The notes beneath the pieces are model-generated. The model saw only the letters and a list, made by a program, of their open reading frames with translations. It searched no databases and was not told where the DNA came from. From positions 4,092,001 to 4,156,000 of the forward strand of contig OZ246012.1 in assembly GCA_965230615.1 (NCBI GenBank): 64,000 nucleotides of DNA. Reading direction: 5' to 3'. The DNA comes from G965230615 sp965230615 (GTDB lineage: Bacteria; Pseudomonadota; Gammaproteobacteria; HTCC5015). Made by a program: the position numbers and the translations under genes. Shown here in pieces: positions 51,973 to 60,697 of the stretch. Each line of letters begins with the position of its first letter. Within the stretch, counting starts at the first letter, position 1.

Positions 51973-53031
51973 CTAAATTTTTTCGCCAAATGCTGTTGTG
52001 ATACGACTGATTTCTTTGCGAATCGATTTAGCAATATTTTTTTGAATCTTTTTGGCCGCACTGTTTTTTTCTTCTATGTCACCGATGATTAAAATATTTT
52101 CATCATTTGAGGCGTTGGCTGGTTTGGTATAATTGAAGCTGCCAAAAATAGTAATGCTGTCATCAATGGTGATTAACTTATGGTGTACTTTACCCAAGCC
52201 CCCCGTGTTACCTGCAATATTAAGTTGCACACCAGCTTTTGCCATAGGGTGTGTCGCTGCCCACTTTTGATTGGCCTGACGTCGGTCTAAGACACCATTG
52301 ACCTGTACGCCGCGTTCACTGGCTGCAATTAATGCATCATCAATGCCAGAAGAGCGAGAGAAAGTAAATACAGCGAAGTCGATACGTTTTTTTGCTTTTA
52401 AAATTTGTTTCATGATTTCCATTTCAGGGGCGTGGTCAGGCGCAAACAAAACTTTATGTCGTACGCCCGCTACCCGTGCCTCCTTAGGTTTTTCATCACG
52501 GTCGATGCTTTGTTTGCCAAAGCGTCCTTGTTGAATTTCTCTAAATTCACGCGCATAGGCATTAGCGACTTCAGCATCATCAATGACCACAACATGGTTA
52601 AGGTTTTTGCTGATGCCGGTTGTGGTAAAGTTGGTGGAGCCGGTTAACACCGAATGACCTCTCACCATAAATTTTTGATGAAAAATCTTGCTGTTAAAAT
52701 CACTTTTTACATCGACTGTTGCACGTAGCAGGGCATTGAGCAGGAAGCGGTTTTCCTCATGTTTGCCACTTGGTTGAAAGGGGTCGCCTGGTATTTTATC
52801 GCACAATAAATAGTCTTGTTCGAGCACTACATCAACAATAGCGCCACGTTTGCGTGCCGCAATAATGGCTTCGGCAATCGGTTGATGATCAATTTCTTGT
52901 ACCGCAATCATAAGCCGCTGTCGCCTGCGGGCTTTATTGATAAAGGCAATGATGGGTTCTAGCAGTGAGTCTGGGCCGCCTTGTTGTTGTGGGCCAAGGT
53001 AGATATTGATATTACCTTCCTGAATTGGCAT
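51973..53031 (-). CDS. Phospholipase D-like protein with one degenerate HKD motif
   Basis: A 352-residue protein with two PLD-like repeats. The second catalytic motif is intact: HHKLITIDDSITIFGSFNYT (H-x-K-x4-D). The first reads HQKFMVRGHSVLTGSTNFT: the histidine and lysine are present but the aspartate position is lost by a one-residue shortening. PLD-superfamily enzymes cut phosphodiesters in lipids or nucleic acids. Loss of one aspartate need not abolish activity, because the two histidines and lysines form the active site. No signal peptide is seen, so it is probably cytoplasmic. It is convergent with the RND pump gene, 16 bp away. Confidence 0.85.
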   Translation of the reverse strand: MPIQEGNINIYLGPQQQGGPDSLLEPIIAFINKARRRQRLMIAVQEIDHQPIAEAIIAARKRGAIVDVVLEQDYLLCDKIPGDPFQPSGKHEENRFLLNALLRATVDVKSDFNSKIFHQKFMVRGHSVLTGSTNFTTTGISKNLNHVVVIDDAEVANAYAREFREIQQGRFGKQSIDRDEKPKEARVAGVRHKVLFAPDHAPEMEIMKQILKAKKRIDFAVFTFSRSSGIDDALIAASERGVQVNGVLDRRQANQKWAATHPMAKAGVQLNIAGNTGGLGKVHHKLITIDDSITIFGSFNYTKPANASNDENILIIGDIEEKNSAAKKIQKNIAKSIRKEISRITTAFGEKI

Positions 53032-53310
53032 GGTATGCAGTCCCTTGATAGTATATGAAAAGGGTTTAGACTCATTAGCATGCCTTAGTATTGATCGCTG
53101 TATTTATAAAGAGGGCATACTAGTCGCCAGTCAATCACTTGCTAATACCGGAACAAGCTTACTGTGTTGAGTATTGGCGCAGTTTGTGAACCTGTCAAGC
53201 CAGGTCAGATCAAAAATAAAACTTTTGTGGCGAGTGTTAAACAATGCGACACTATGCAAAAAAACACTTCTGATGATAGCAGGATTAGCCAATCACAAGA
53301 GGGCAGTAAT

Positions 53311-54180
53311 ATGTTGCAACGCGGTATGACATTATTGATCAGCATACTATTAGTGACCAGCTGTATGAATGTTTACGCTGCCAAAAAAAGCCCCTGGGGA
53401 GCAGCGGGGGAAATCTTTTATAGCAGTGACGACAATATTACCGATACACAATGGGCTAATGATAAGGCAGAAGATACAACATTCGGTGCGCATCTCAATG
53501 GCCACTATACGGTGAACTTGTCACGCAAGCAGGCACTGTTATTTACCGCCGGTTTGCAGTTGACGTCTTTTCAGGATTTTGCTGACTTATCAAACCAAAG
53601 GTTAACCACAGGCATCACATACCGCTTTCAGACTAGGCAGGATTTTTCTGCAGCGCTGTATTCTTTGTATCTTAATTACTCAGTTTTGGATGTGGATGAT
53701 GATAATCGCGATAGTGACTTGCTTGATATAGGTATTAACTGGCACCGCCGCCTGACTACCCGAATCTCAACGGTGTTAGGTGCTGAGTATACCGAGCGCC
53801 AAGCCGATCAGAGTGATGTTTTTGATCTGCAAAGTGCGCGTTATTTTGCAAATCTGGATTGGCGGCTTGGCGGTAAAGCATTGCTCTATTTGGCTTACAA
53901 TTATGTCGATGGTGATATTGTTTCAATCTCTCGTGCCAGAGCAAGAGTATTTAATCGGGCTGAGGCTATTGCGCAGGATGCGGTGTTTAGCCAGCCAGGC
54001 TTGGAGCGCTTTGCATATCGACTGAAGGCCGAAACCGATATCTATCGTTTGGGGCTTAATATCAGTTTGGCGAGAAATCATGCGCTTGATGTATTTGTAC
54101 AGCGTACCGATTCGGATTCGGGGGGCTCGATTTACTATGTAAGTAATGTCGCCGCTATGAGCTACTTATTGCGCTTTTAA
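53311..54180 (+). CDS. Putative outer-membrane beta-barrel protein
   Basis: A 289-residue exported protein from the ATG at 53311, which has AGAGGG upstream; reading frame upstream to 53164 is leader. A signal peptide ends near residue 24 (MNVYA). The mature part is a series of amphipathic beta strands (GEIFYSSDDNITDTQW, FRLGGKALLYLAYNYVDGD and others) that finishes in the outer-membrane-type terminal aromatic (SYLLRF). It looks like a Surface_A/porin-like barrel of unknown substrate. It stands alone, 118 bp before the Sel1 gene start region. Confidence 0.7.
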   Translation: MLQRGMTLLISILLVTSCMNVYAAKKSPWGAAGEIFYSSDDNITDTQWANDKAEDTTFGAHLNGHYTVNLSRKQALLFTAGLQLTSFQDFADLSNQRLTTGITYRFQTRQDFSAALYSLYLNYSVLDVDDDNRDSDLLDIGINWHRRLTTRISTVLGAEYTERQADQSDVFDLQSARYFANLDWRLGGKALLYLAYNYVDGDIVSISRARARVFNRAEAIAQDAVFSQPGLERFAYRLKAETDIYRLGLNISLARNHALDVFVQRTDSDSGGSIYYVSNVAAMSYLLRF

Positions 54181-54307
54181 ATGTGGTGTTTAAATGCCAC
54201 TGAATTTGATGGTGTTGAATTATTTGCAATACGCCCTGTCTGAGCCGTAAGCTATAACAATAACTGCTGTAGAAATAGTGATTTAAACGAATAGTAGGTT
54301 GCAAATA

Positions 54308-55312
54308 ATGTACAAAGAAATGTCTCAGGTTTTAAGCGGTTTATTGATATCCCTGCTGCTCCTGGTGTCTTGGCCTGTCATCGGTCAGGTGCTCATGAAC
54401 AACAGCCAATGTTTAGCATTTGCCCAAGCTGCGCAATATGCAAAGGCCATCGAGGCCTGTAAAGTCACTGCAGATCAAGATCCGCTTAGTGCTTATACAT
54501 ATGGCTTTGCCTTGCTCAACGAGCGTATTGGTACCCAACGCATCCCGGCATTAATGGCTTATGGCTTAGCCAGCGCCAAACCCGCTGAGCGCAAGCAATT
54601 TAAAGAAGCTTTGCGTTACTTAAAAGCCGGTGCCGAAGCCGGTATTCCACATTCACAATATATTTATGCCGTATTGCTACGTGTGCCACAGAATAAAGGT
54701 GATCAGAAAAGTGGCTCCTATGCGATGCAGGAAGCTGAGCGGCAATCAGAGTTTTGGCTAAAGATGGCCGCTGCCAAAGATCACTTAGAAGCCAATGCGG
54801 TGTTGGGGGCTAAGAGTGTTATTGATGACCCTGAGATAGGTGTTGTGAAAAGGGATACACGCTATTTGAAGTATATGGAAAAAGCGGCGGCTTTAGGTGA
54901 TCCGGTGTCGAAAAATAGGCTGGCCCAGCTACAAACACGTGACAAAAAAGCGGCTGATGGTGATCCATTGGCGCAACGACAGCTGGGGCTGAGTTTATTA
55001 TCGAGCGAGCCGGACAAGGCACTGAGTTGGCTGGAAAAATCAGCAAATGGCGGCGATATCGTCGCTGCACGTACCCTGGGGCAGTATTACTGGAAGACGG
55101 AGCCTGTTAAAAGCAAAGCGTTTTATAGCAAAGCGGCAAAGGCAGAAGATGTTGACTCACTGATGGCACTGGGGAACTTAGCGGCTTGTGCAAAAGACAA
55201 GGCGGCTGCGGCTTCTTATTTCAATCAAGCTGCCAGCAGTGGTAATCCACAGGCTTTACTGCTCAAGTCACGCTTAGATGAAGGGGTTGAAAAGTGGCCG
55301 GGGTGCCCGTAG
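54308..55312 (+). CDS. Sel1-repeat periplasmic protein
   Basis: A 334-residue protein from the ATG at 54308 (AGG about 10 bp upstream). A signal peptide covers residues ~1-30 (LLISLLLLVSWPVIGQV). The mature domain contains several ~36-residue helical Sel1/TPR-like repeats, for example ALRYLKAGAEAGIPHSQYIYAVLL, LKYMEKAAALGDPVSKNRLAQL and ALSWLEKSANGGDIVAARTLGQYYW. Sel1 repeats mediate protein interactions in envelope assembly or stress responses. The stop lies inside the leader of the following OYE gene. Confidence 0.85.
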   Translation: MYKEMSQVLSGLLISLLLLVSWPVIGQVLMNNSQCLAFAQAAQYAKAIEACKVTADQDPLSAYTYGFALLNERIGTQRIPALMAYGLASAKPAERKQFKEALRYLKAGAEAGIPHSQYIYAVLLRVPQNKGDQKSGSYAMQEAERQSEFWLKMAAAKDHLEANAVLGAKSVIDDPEIGVVKRDTRYLKYMEKAAALGDPVSKNRLAQLQTRDKKAADGDPLAQRQLGLSLLSSEPDKALSWLEKSANGGDIVAARTLGQYYWKTEPVKSKAFYSKAAKAEDVDSLMALGNLAACAKDKAAAASYFNQAASSGNPQALLLKSRLDEGVEKWPGCP

Positions 55313-55391
55313 AACACCTTATAAAACAAAAGTGAAACGCAATGCTTTTAATATAGCTTGTTGTACCCTTAACTTAATAAATACTAAAGAG

Positions 55392-56462
55392 ATGTCTGCG
55401 ACTGTGAATTCTGAGCGTGTGAATATAAATCAGCTATTTGAACCTTTTACTTTAAATGCCTCCCTGCAATTGAAAAACCGTATCCTCATGGCGCCTATGA
55501 CGCGCTGTATGGCCGGTGAGGGCCTGGTACCGACCGAGGCCTCGGCAGCCTATTATGCGAGGCGAGCAGAGAGTGGTTTGATCGTAACAGAGGCAACGAT
55601 AATTCGCCCAGATGGCCAAGGTTATATTGATACGCCAGGCATTTATTCAGAGGCGCAAATCAAAGGCTGGCAGCACGTTACCGATAGTGTGCATGCTGCA
55701 GGTGGAAAAATTATGAGCCAGCTTTGGCACTGTGGCCGTGTTGCCCATTCACACTTCAGTGGTTCAGCCGTGCTAGCGCCATCAGCCTGTAAATTAGAAG
55801 GCACTGTGCCACGGCTGCGCGAGTTAGAATATGAAATGCCGGTCCCGGCAACGACGGATGATATTGCCCAACTGGTCAAAGATTATCGGCAGGCGGCTGA
55901 AAATGCCATGCAAGCAGGCTTTGACGGGGTAGAAATTCATGCCGCCAATGGTTATTTATTAGACCAGTTTTTGCATTATGACACGAACAAGCGCGAAGAT
56001 GATTTTGGTGGCAATGCTGCCGCAATGGCGCGCTTTCCGTTACAGGTTATCGATAGCATTATTGAATCTATCGGTAGTGAGCGGGTGGGCTTGCGTTTGT
56101 CACCTGCGGCTTATTTCAATATGGCGCCGGATCCGCGTGATCGTGAAGTGTTTGACTACCTGTTAGCCGAGCTGGATAAACGCTCGTTGGCCTATCTACA
56201 TGCCGGTGTGTTTGATGATAGCTTGGAATATGACCTTTTGGGTGGCAGGGTGACAGATTATATGCGGTCTAAGTCAAAACATACGCTGGTCGGCGTGGGC
56301 TCATATACCCCAGAAACAGCGGCTGAAGCGATTGCAGCAGAGCGCTTTGATCTGGTGGCGATTGGTCGATTGTTTATAGCTAATCCAGACTTTATTCGTC
56401 AGGTGCAAGCGGGTGAGCCATTGCAAAGCTATAGTGAAACAATGCTGGAAACGCTCGACTAA
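55392..56462 (+). CDS. Old Yellow Enzyme family NADH:flavin oxidoreductase (alkene reductase)
   Basis: A 356-residue FMN TIM-barrel protein. I chose the ATG at 55392, giving MSATVNSERVN ahead of the conserved FEPFTLNASLQLKNRILMAPMTRCMAGEG; the frame upstream reaches into the previous gene. FDGVEIHAANGYLLDQFLHYDTNKREDDFGG is the flavin and substrate region, and FDLVAIGRLFIANPDFIRQV the phosphate-binding end. OYEs reduce activated C=C bonds such as those of N-ethylmaleimide (NemA). The physiological substrate is unknown. Confidence 0.92.
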   Translation: MSATVNSERVNINQLFEPFTLNASLQLKNRILMAPMTRCMAGEGLVPTEASAAYYARRAESGLIVTEATIIRPDGQGYIDTPGIYSEAQIKGWQHVTDSVHAAGGKIMSQLWHCGRVAHSHFSGSAVLAPSACKLEGTVPRLRELEYEMPVPATTDDIAQLVKDYRQAAENAMQAGFDGVEIHAANGYLLDQFLHYDTNKREDDFGGNAAAMARFPLQVIDSIIESIGSERVGLRLSPAAYFNMAPDPRDREVFDYLLAELDKRSLAYLHAGVFDDSLEYDLLGGRVTDYMRSKSKHTLVGVGSYTPETAAEAIAAERFDLVAIGRLFIANPDFIRQVQAGEPLQSYSETMLETLD

Positions 56463-57398
56463 GTTGATTGAACCCAATAAAAAACCCCGTTGATGACAAG
56501 TTTTTTCATATAAAGCGAAAAAAAAATTTAAAAAAAAATTCTGCCTTGATGATTTTTTGCGTCGGAAAAAAGTACGAGTTCCGGTTTTCGGTCTTAATTT
56601 CGAACAATAGACTTTTGTTTTTGCGGGCTTTGGCGTGAATATAAACGCCTTTGCGATGGTGCTATTTTGTGTTGTTGCGCCTTAAAAAACACAGCTGCGC
56701 ATTATAAAACGCGAGAAAAATGTAGATTTTACTACTGCTGTTTCGCTTTTTTTATCTAAATATTACGCACTCGCTACGCATATATAAGGGTTGCTGCTAG
56801 CCCAAAAAAAACGTATTGGCTATACGTGCATACACTTTCTTTTGCGGTTTTTGAGGCTGTTTTTGCGCTAAAATGGTGCGAAAAGATGTAAATTGCTTTG
56901 TGGTTTACCTAACACCGCCGTCATTCACATTATAAGCACGCCACTGATTCAATCACTTAGTCTAGCTGTTATGCGTAAATGAGCAGTACATGTGCCCAGT
57001 ATCTTGTTTATTCGCTAAATGCCTAAGAATGGATTGTGCTTTGGTCTGCACGGAGCCCGTTCGGTTTTATGTTAAGGCTTGCAGCCAAGTTTAAACGGTT
57101 ATCGGCAGTGTCCCAAAAAGTGTTTTTGTGATTTGAAACACAACTTTGCCTACGGCGAATACATGGGTTATTATATTCCGATGTTGGGTTTCCAACGGTG
57201 TAGCTCGATGTATCTTCTACTTCAATATACATCAGGCAACATCGGAGGAAATGATGGTAACCGCTACCGAGAACCTAACCGAAGTTAGTAAGAAGAAATG
57301 AAACACTCATAAGAAAACGGCAATCATATGGAAACAGCTGTAAATGAGCGTCGGTATGATTATGAGGGGTCATACTATTATTACGAGGGGTCATACTC
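56463..57398 (+). other. 936-bp leader/intergenic region of the TonB receptor
   Basis: No long gene is present. The first part (56480-56560) is very A/T rich with poly-A tracts. From 57100 on it is dense in inverted repeats: GTGTTT (57120-57125) with AAACAC (57136-57141), GTTGG-GTTT-CCAAC (57183-57196), GATGTAT (57208-57214) with ATACATC (57227-57233), and a 10-bp helix TCCGATGTTG (57177-57186) with CAACATCGGA (57237-57246). The latter covers the GGAGG at 57244-57248. Two mini-ORFs follow. Confidence 0.65.
57254..57301 (+). CDS. Leader mini-ORF 1 upstream of the TonB receptor
   Basis: Fifteen codons (MVTATENLTEVSKKK) from the ATG at 57254, preceded by GGAGG at 57244-57248 with 5-bp spacing; a second ATG lies at 57251. 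The ribosome site can be covered by a 10-bp helix with 57177-57186. The peptide's VTAT and NL echo the TonB box (VVVTAT...TNLL) of the downstream receptor, and an 11-base stretch (GTAACCGCTAC) is shared, so it may be a remnant of a duplicated receptor start. It may act as a regulatory leader. Confidence 0.4.
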   Translation: MVTATENLTEVSKKK

Positions 57399-57402
57399 AT
57401 GA
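57328..57402 (+). CDS. Leader mini-ORF 2, overlapping the TonB receptor start
   Basis: Twenty-four codons from the ATG at 57328. Its second half is two 21-bp repeat units, giving tyrosine-rich YEGSY twice. Its TGA (57400-57402) overlaps the receptor ATG (57399-57401) as ATGA, the geometry of coupled translation. Each repeat copy carries a GAGGGG ribosome site (57364-57369 and 57385-57390); the second is the receptor's own, 8 bp before its ATG. The mini-ORF's own ribosome site is weak. Confidence 0.45.
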   Translation: METAVNERRYDYEGSYYYYEGSYS

Positions 57403-60275
57403 AGAATAAGTTAGTATCATTTGCTGTAGGACTTTCGACAGCAATGCTCAGCGTGGGTTCCGCGCAAGCAGCAGAGCTTGAAGAAGTTGTAGTAACCGCT
57501 ACTAAACGTGCAACAAACCTACTGGAAACGCCTATCGCGATTACTGCGGTAAGTCAAGACCAGTTAAATGTCGCTAATATCACTGATATTTCTAACCTTA
57601 ACCAATTAGTACCGGGTCTACAGATTCGTGATACAGGTACTGACGGTCAGGGTTCAGTAGAAATCAACTTGCGTGGTATTGGTAACTCAACTTTCATTGA
57701 AACTGGCGAGCCAAACGTCGCTTTCAATGTTGACGGCGTTTACACAGCGCGTCCTCAAGCCACACTTCAAATGATCTACGATGTAGACCGTATTGAGGTT
57801 TCTCGTGGTCCACAGGGTACATTAAACGGCCGTAACGCATCAGTTGGTGCCATCAACGTTGTTACTGCTAAGCCTGATTTTGAAGGTTTTGCGGCATCAG
57901 CAGAATACGAAGTGTCAAACGAAAATGGTTTTGCACTACGTACTATGGTTAACTTGCCGGTCGATGACACATTTGCTTTACGCGTTAACTACGTGAAGCA
58001 AGAAAGAGATTCACCATACACATTCATTCGCGATGACGAAGCGCTTCGTGGTGGTAATAATGGCTCTACAGTCATTAAAGAAGACTATCGTGCAGAGTTC
58101 GGTGATCCGCTATTTGCAGGTCCAGGTTCAGCCGGTTCACGCGACAACGAAGCTTTCCGCATTAGCGGTTTATTTCAGCCGAATGATAGCTTTTCTTGGC
58201 ACTTAACCTATGAAGAATTCCGTGATGGCGCACCCGGTGCTCCATTGCACGCAGATTGTGATCGTATGCCTTGTCGTGGTTTAGACGCAGCCGGTGCCAA
58301 CGGTAATGCTCGTGCAGCTGACTACACTGAAGAGCAAATCGAGCAATTAAACAGCTCAGTTTGGTCAACGGTTGCCAGTGATCCAGCGCGCTCTCAACTG
58401 CGTATCAGAAACGTTCGCTCGATTGCTGAGTATGACTTCGAAGACTTCGCGACTTTGAAGTACACAGCCGGTATCAGCAGCTTCACACAATCAACTATCC
58501 AGGATCTGGATGGTGGTGCTAACATTCAGTTGGTGTTCTTCGATTCACCTTGGGACAACCAATCTGAGTCACATGAAATCAACTTGGTTTCAAACACTGA
58601 CAGCCCATTCCAGTGGACTTTTGGTTACTTCCAGTTTGAAGAGCACACTGACCGTACTTTCGGTGTTGACTTCCCAACCTTTGGTTACAAGTTGTTTGAT
58701 CAGCCAGATATCGTTGCTGAGTCAGATGCGATCTATGCTGACTTCCAATTTGATTTGACTGATGCCATTCAGTTGTTTGCCGGTTTCCGTGCAACAGATG
58801 AAGAACGTGCCAACAACAATGGTGGCTTCTTCGGTAACGGTGCTTGCGCCATCGGTAGCATCACGCCAACTAATTTCCAACAAATCCTGGGTAACCCAGA
58901 TGCTGACGTGACTACAGGTTTTATCCCACCTGATCCACGTAACCTGCCTGGTCGTCCACCAGTGGTTGGTGGTGTTCCAGTTAACTCTAGCGAATGTCAA
59001 TTCCAAGACGTAACTAACGCGAAAGACGATGACTATGAAGACTTCCGTATTGGTGCTAACTGGCAGTTAACTGACGATTACTTCGTGTATGTGTCAGTTG
59101 CTTCTGGTCACAAATCAGGTACGTTTGACACAGTTATCACTAACCCACGTACTCTTATCTCAGAGCGCTTCCCTGTATTACAAGAAGAGAACATTACTAC
59201 TGAGATCGGTTTCAAAGGTACTTTCCTCGATGGCAGCCTGACTGTTGCAGCGACATTGTTCAACATGGACTATGACGACAAGCAAGAGTCTTTCATTAAA
59301 GACTTTGGCGACCAATGGTGTGACTTGAACTTCGACGGCGAATTCTTCGCGCCATCTTTCCCTGATACCATCGTTGATGTTGACGGTTTCACAGTATCTG
59401 AAACTGCAACAGGTTGTGGTAACGTAGTACCAACGCAAATTCCTGATCCAGCTAACCCAGGTACATTGATTGCTAACACTAACAACTTAACCTATGACCA
59501 AGCGCAGGTTGCTGCAGGTAATGGTTCAGTTGATCCAGATATCAATCCAAATGACAACGTTCCTGGTATTACATTTGTTGATGAGCCAACGCAAGTATTC
59601 TTTAACTTTGCTGAATTCACAACAATCAACGTTGAAGGTGTTGATGTAACGGGTTTAGAAGTTGAATTCGATTGGTCAATCAGTGACAACGATCGTTTAT
59701 CTGGCTTCTTGTCGGTTATCGATGCTGAGTTAGGTGAATACCCACTTGATAGTGTGCAGGGTTGTGATGTTCGTACAACTAACCCTTGTGTACGTGGCGT
59801 AAACATCTCTGGTAACGAGCCTAAGAGTTCACCAGACTTAGTATTGAACTTGACTTACAGCCATACGTTCAACTTGGATAGTGGCGCGACAATCGTACCA
59901 ACGATCAACGCTTACTACCGTTCAGAGCATCACCTGACTAACGAAAACTTAGACGGTGTTTCTGCTGCTTCGCAAATCACGCCTGTGACTGCTGCAGCTT
60001 CTGCAACAGCTCAAGCGGGTGGTTCAACACTGCCTTCGCTTGCAACTTCTGGCGAAAGCAACTTGTTCAGCGATGTGCAAGACGCTTCTACTAAATTTAA
60101 CCTGAACGTACGTTACACATCAGCTAGCGAGAAATATGATGTTGAGTTATTCGCGACTAACGTGACTAACGAAGAAGTTATTTCTCACATTCGTACTGAT
60201 GCCGGTCAGGTTCCTCTGACTGTGTACGAAGCACCTCGTGAGTTCGGTGTACGTTTCCGCGCTCGTTGGGACTAA
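57399..60275 (+). CDS. TonB-dependent receptor
   Basis: A 958-residue outer-membrane receptor. A signal peptide covers about residues 1-25 (ending AQAAE), and the TonB box ELEEVVVTATKRATN follows at once. The plug has the motifs PNVAFNVDGVYTARPQATLQMIYDVDRIEVSRGPQGTLNGRNASVGAINV. The barrel ends in FGVRFRARWD. Substrate is unknown. Codon use is strikingly biased to GGT, CGT, AAC, TTC and GTA/GTT relative to neighbours, a sign of high expression. It is preceded by a long structured leader and followed by a strong terminator, so it is monocistronic, with a CRTAC1 lipoprotein gene next to it. Confidence 0.93.
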   Translation: MKNKLVSFAVGLSTAMLSVGSAQAAELEEVVVTATKRATNLLETPIAITAVSQDQLNVANITDISNLNQLVPGLQIRDTGTDGQGSVEINLRGIGNSTFIETGEPNVAFNVDGVYTARPQATLQMIYDVDRIEVSRGPQGTLNGRNASVGAINVVTAKPDFEGFAASAEYEVSNENGFALRTMVNLPVDDTFALRVNYVKQERDSPYTFIRDDEALRGGNNGSTVIKEDYRAEFGDPLFAGPGSAGSRDNEAFRISGLFQPNDSFSWHLTYEEFRDGAPGAPLHADCDRMPCRGLDAAGANGNARAADYTEEQIEQLNSSVWSTVASDPARSQLRIRNVRSIAEYDFEDFATLKYTAGISSFTQSTIQDLDGGANIQLVFFDSPWDNQSESHEINLVSNTDSPFQWTFGYFQFEEHTDRTFGVDFPTFGYKLFDQPDIVAESDAIYADFQFDLTDAIQLFAGFRATDEERANNNGGFFGNGACAIGSITPTNFQQILGNPDADVTTGFIPPDPRNLPGRPPVVGGVPVNSSECQFQDVTNAKDDDYEDFRIGANWQLTDDYFVYVSVASGHKSGTFDTVITNPRTLISERFPVLQEENITTEIGFKGTFLDGSLTVAATLFNMDYDDKQESFIKDFGDQWCDLNFDGEFFAPSFPDTIVDVDGFTVSETATGCGNVVPTQIPDPANPGTLIANTNNLTYDQAQVAAGNGSVDPDINPNDNVPGITFVDEPTQVFFNFAEFTTINVEGVDVTGLEVEFDWSISDNDRLSGFLSVIDAELGEYPLDSVQGCDVRTTNPCVRGVNISGNEPKSSPDLVLNLTYSHTFNLDSGATIVPTINAYYRSEHHLTNENLDGVSAASQITPVTAAASATAQAGGSTLPSLATSGESNLFSDVQDASTKFNLNVRYTSASEKYDVELFATNVTNEEVISHIRTDAGQVPLTVYEAPREFGVRFRARWD

Positions 60276-60325
60276 GCCTTACAGCATAAAAAGTATTTAA
60301 TACTTTTAATGCTTTGTTTTGAAGG

Positions 60326-60355
60326 GGCGCATCAGCTTAGCTGGTGCGCCTTTTT
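60326..60355 (+). terminator. Terminator after the TonB receptor
   Basis: GGCGCATCAGC (60326-60336) pairs with GCTGGTGCGCC (60340-60350), one G-T pair, followed by five T residues. It is the classical rho-independent form 50 bp after the receptor stop. Confidence 0.92.
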
Positions 60356-60524
60356 AGTATTTGCACCAAAGACCTCTAACAGAGTTATTTCTCAAATCGG
60401 TAATTTTTTTTATCTCTGCTGTAATCATCTTGCTGACTAAAGGCAAATAGCTTGCCTCCGATGCCTTTCTTTTTTTAGCTCCCGATCAACCCGGCCAACC
60501 CGGTTAAAGGGCATTTGCTTTACG

Positions 60525-60568
60525 CTTTCTTTAAGTTTTCTTTAAGCTTTCTTTAGGTCTGTCTGTAA
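60525..60568 (+). promoter_or_regulatory. Four 11-bp direct repeats upstream of the CRTAC1 gene
   Basis: Successive 11-bp units CTTTCTTTAAG (60525), TTTTCTTTAAG (60536), CTTTCTTTAGG (60547) and a diverged TCTGTCTGTAA (60558) lie head to tail. An 11-bp period is the pattern bound by OmpR/PhoB-type response regulators; the last unit and the TCTGTCTGTAA-like sequence recall a PhoB half-site. The array is about 130 bp upstream of the gene start. Confidence 0.5.
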
Positions 60569-60697
60569 ATATACCGCTAGGATGATTGCATATAGAGTTT
60601 GAAAGATTTAAATTAGCATTATGCTGTCGTTGTTCATCAAAAATTCATATAAGAGCAATGGCATCTCAATACGCCGCATATTTGAGAGAGATTAAAA

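Larger units (their letters stand above)
60276..60697. other. 422-bp intergenic region between the TonB receptor and the CRTAC1 lipoprotein
   Basis: After the receptor's terminator (60326-60355) no gene is seen. The second half contains the 11-bp repeat array at 60525-60568 and, downstream, the A/T-rich 60570-60660 that probably holds the promoter of the CRTAC1 gene. Confidence 0.6.

Noticed and set aside
57023..57232. 69-codon minus-strand frame in the TonB receptor leader
   Set aside because: It arises from the inverted repeats of the leader and has no coding features.
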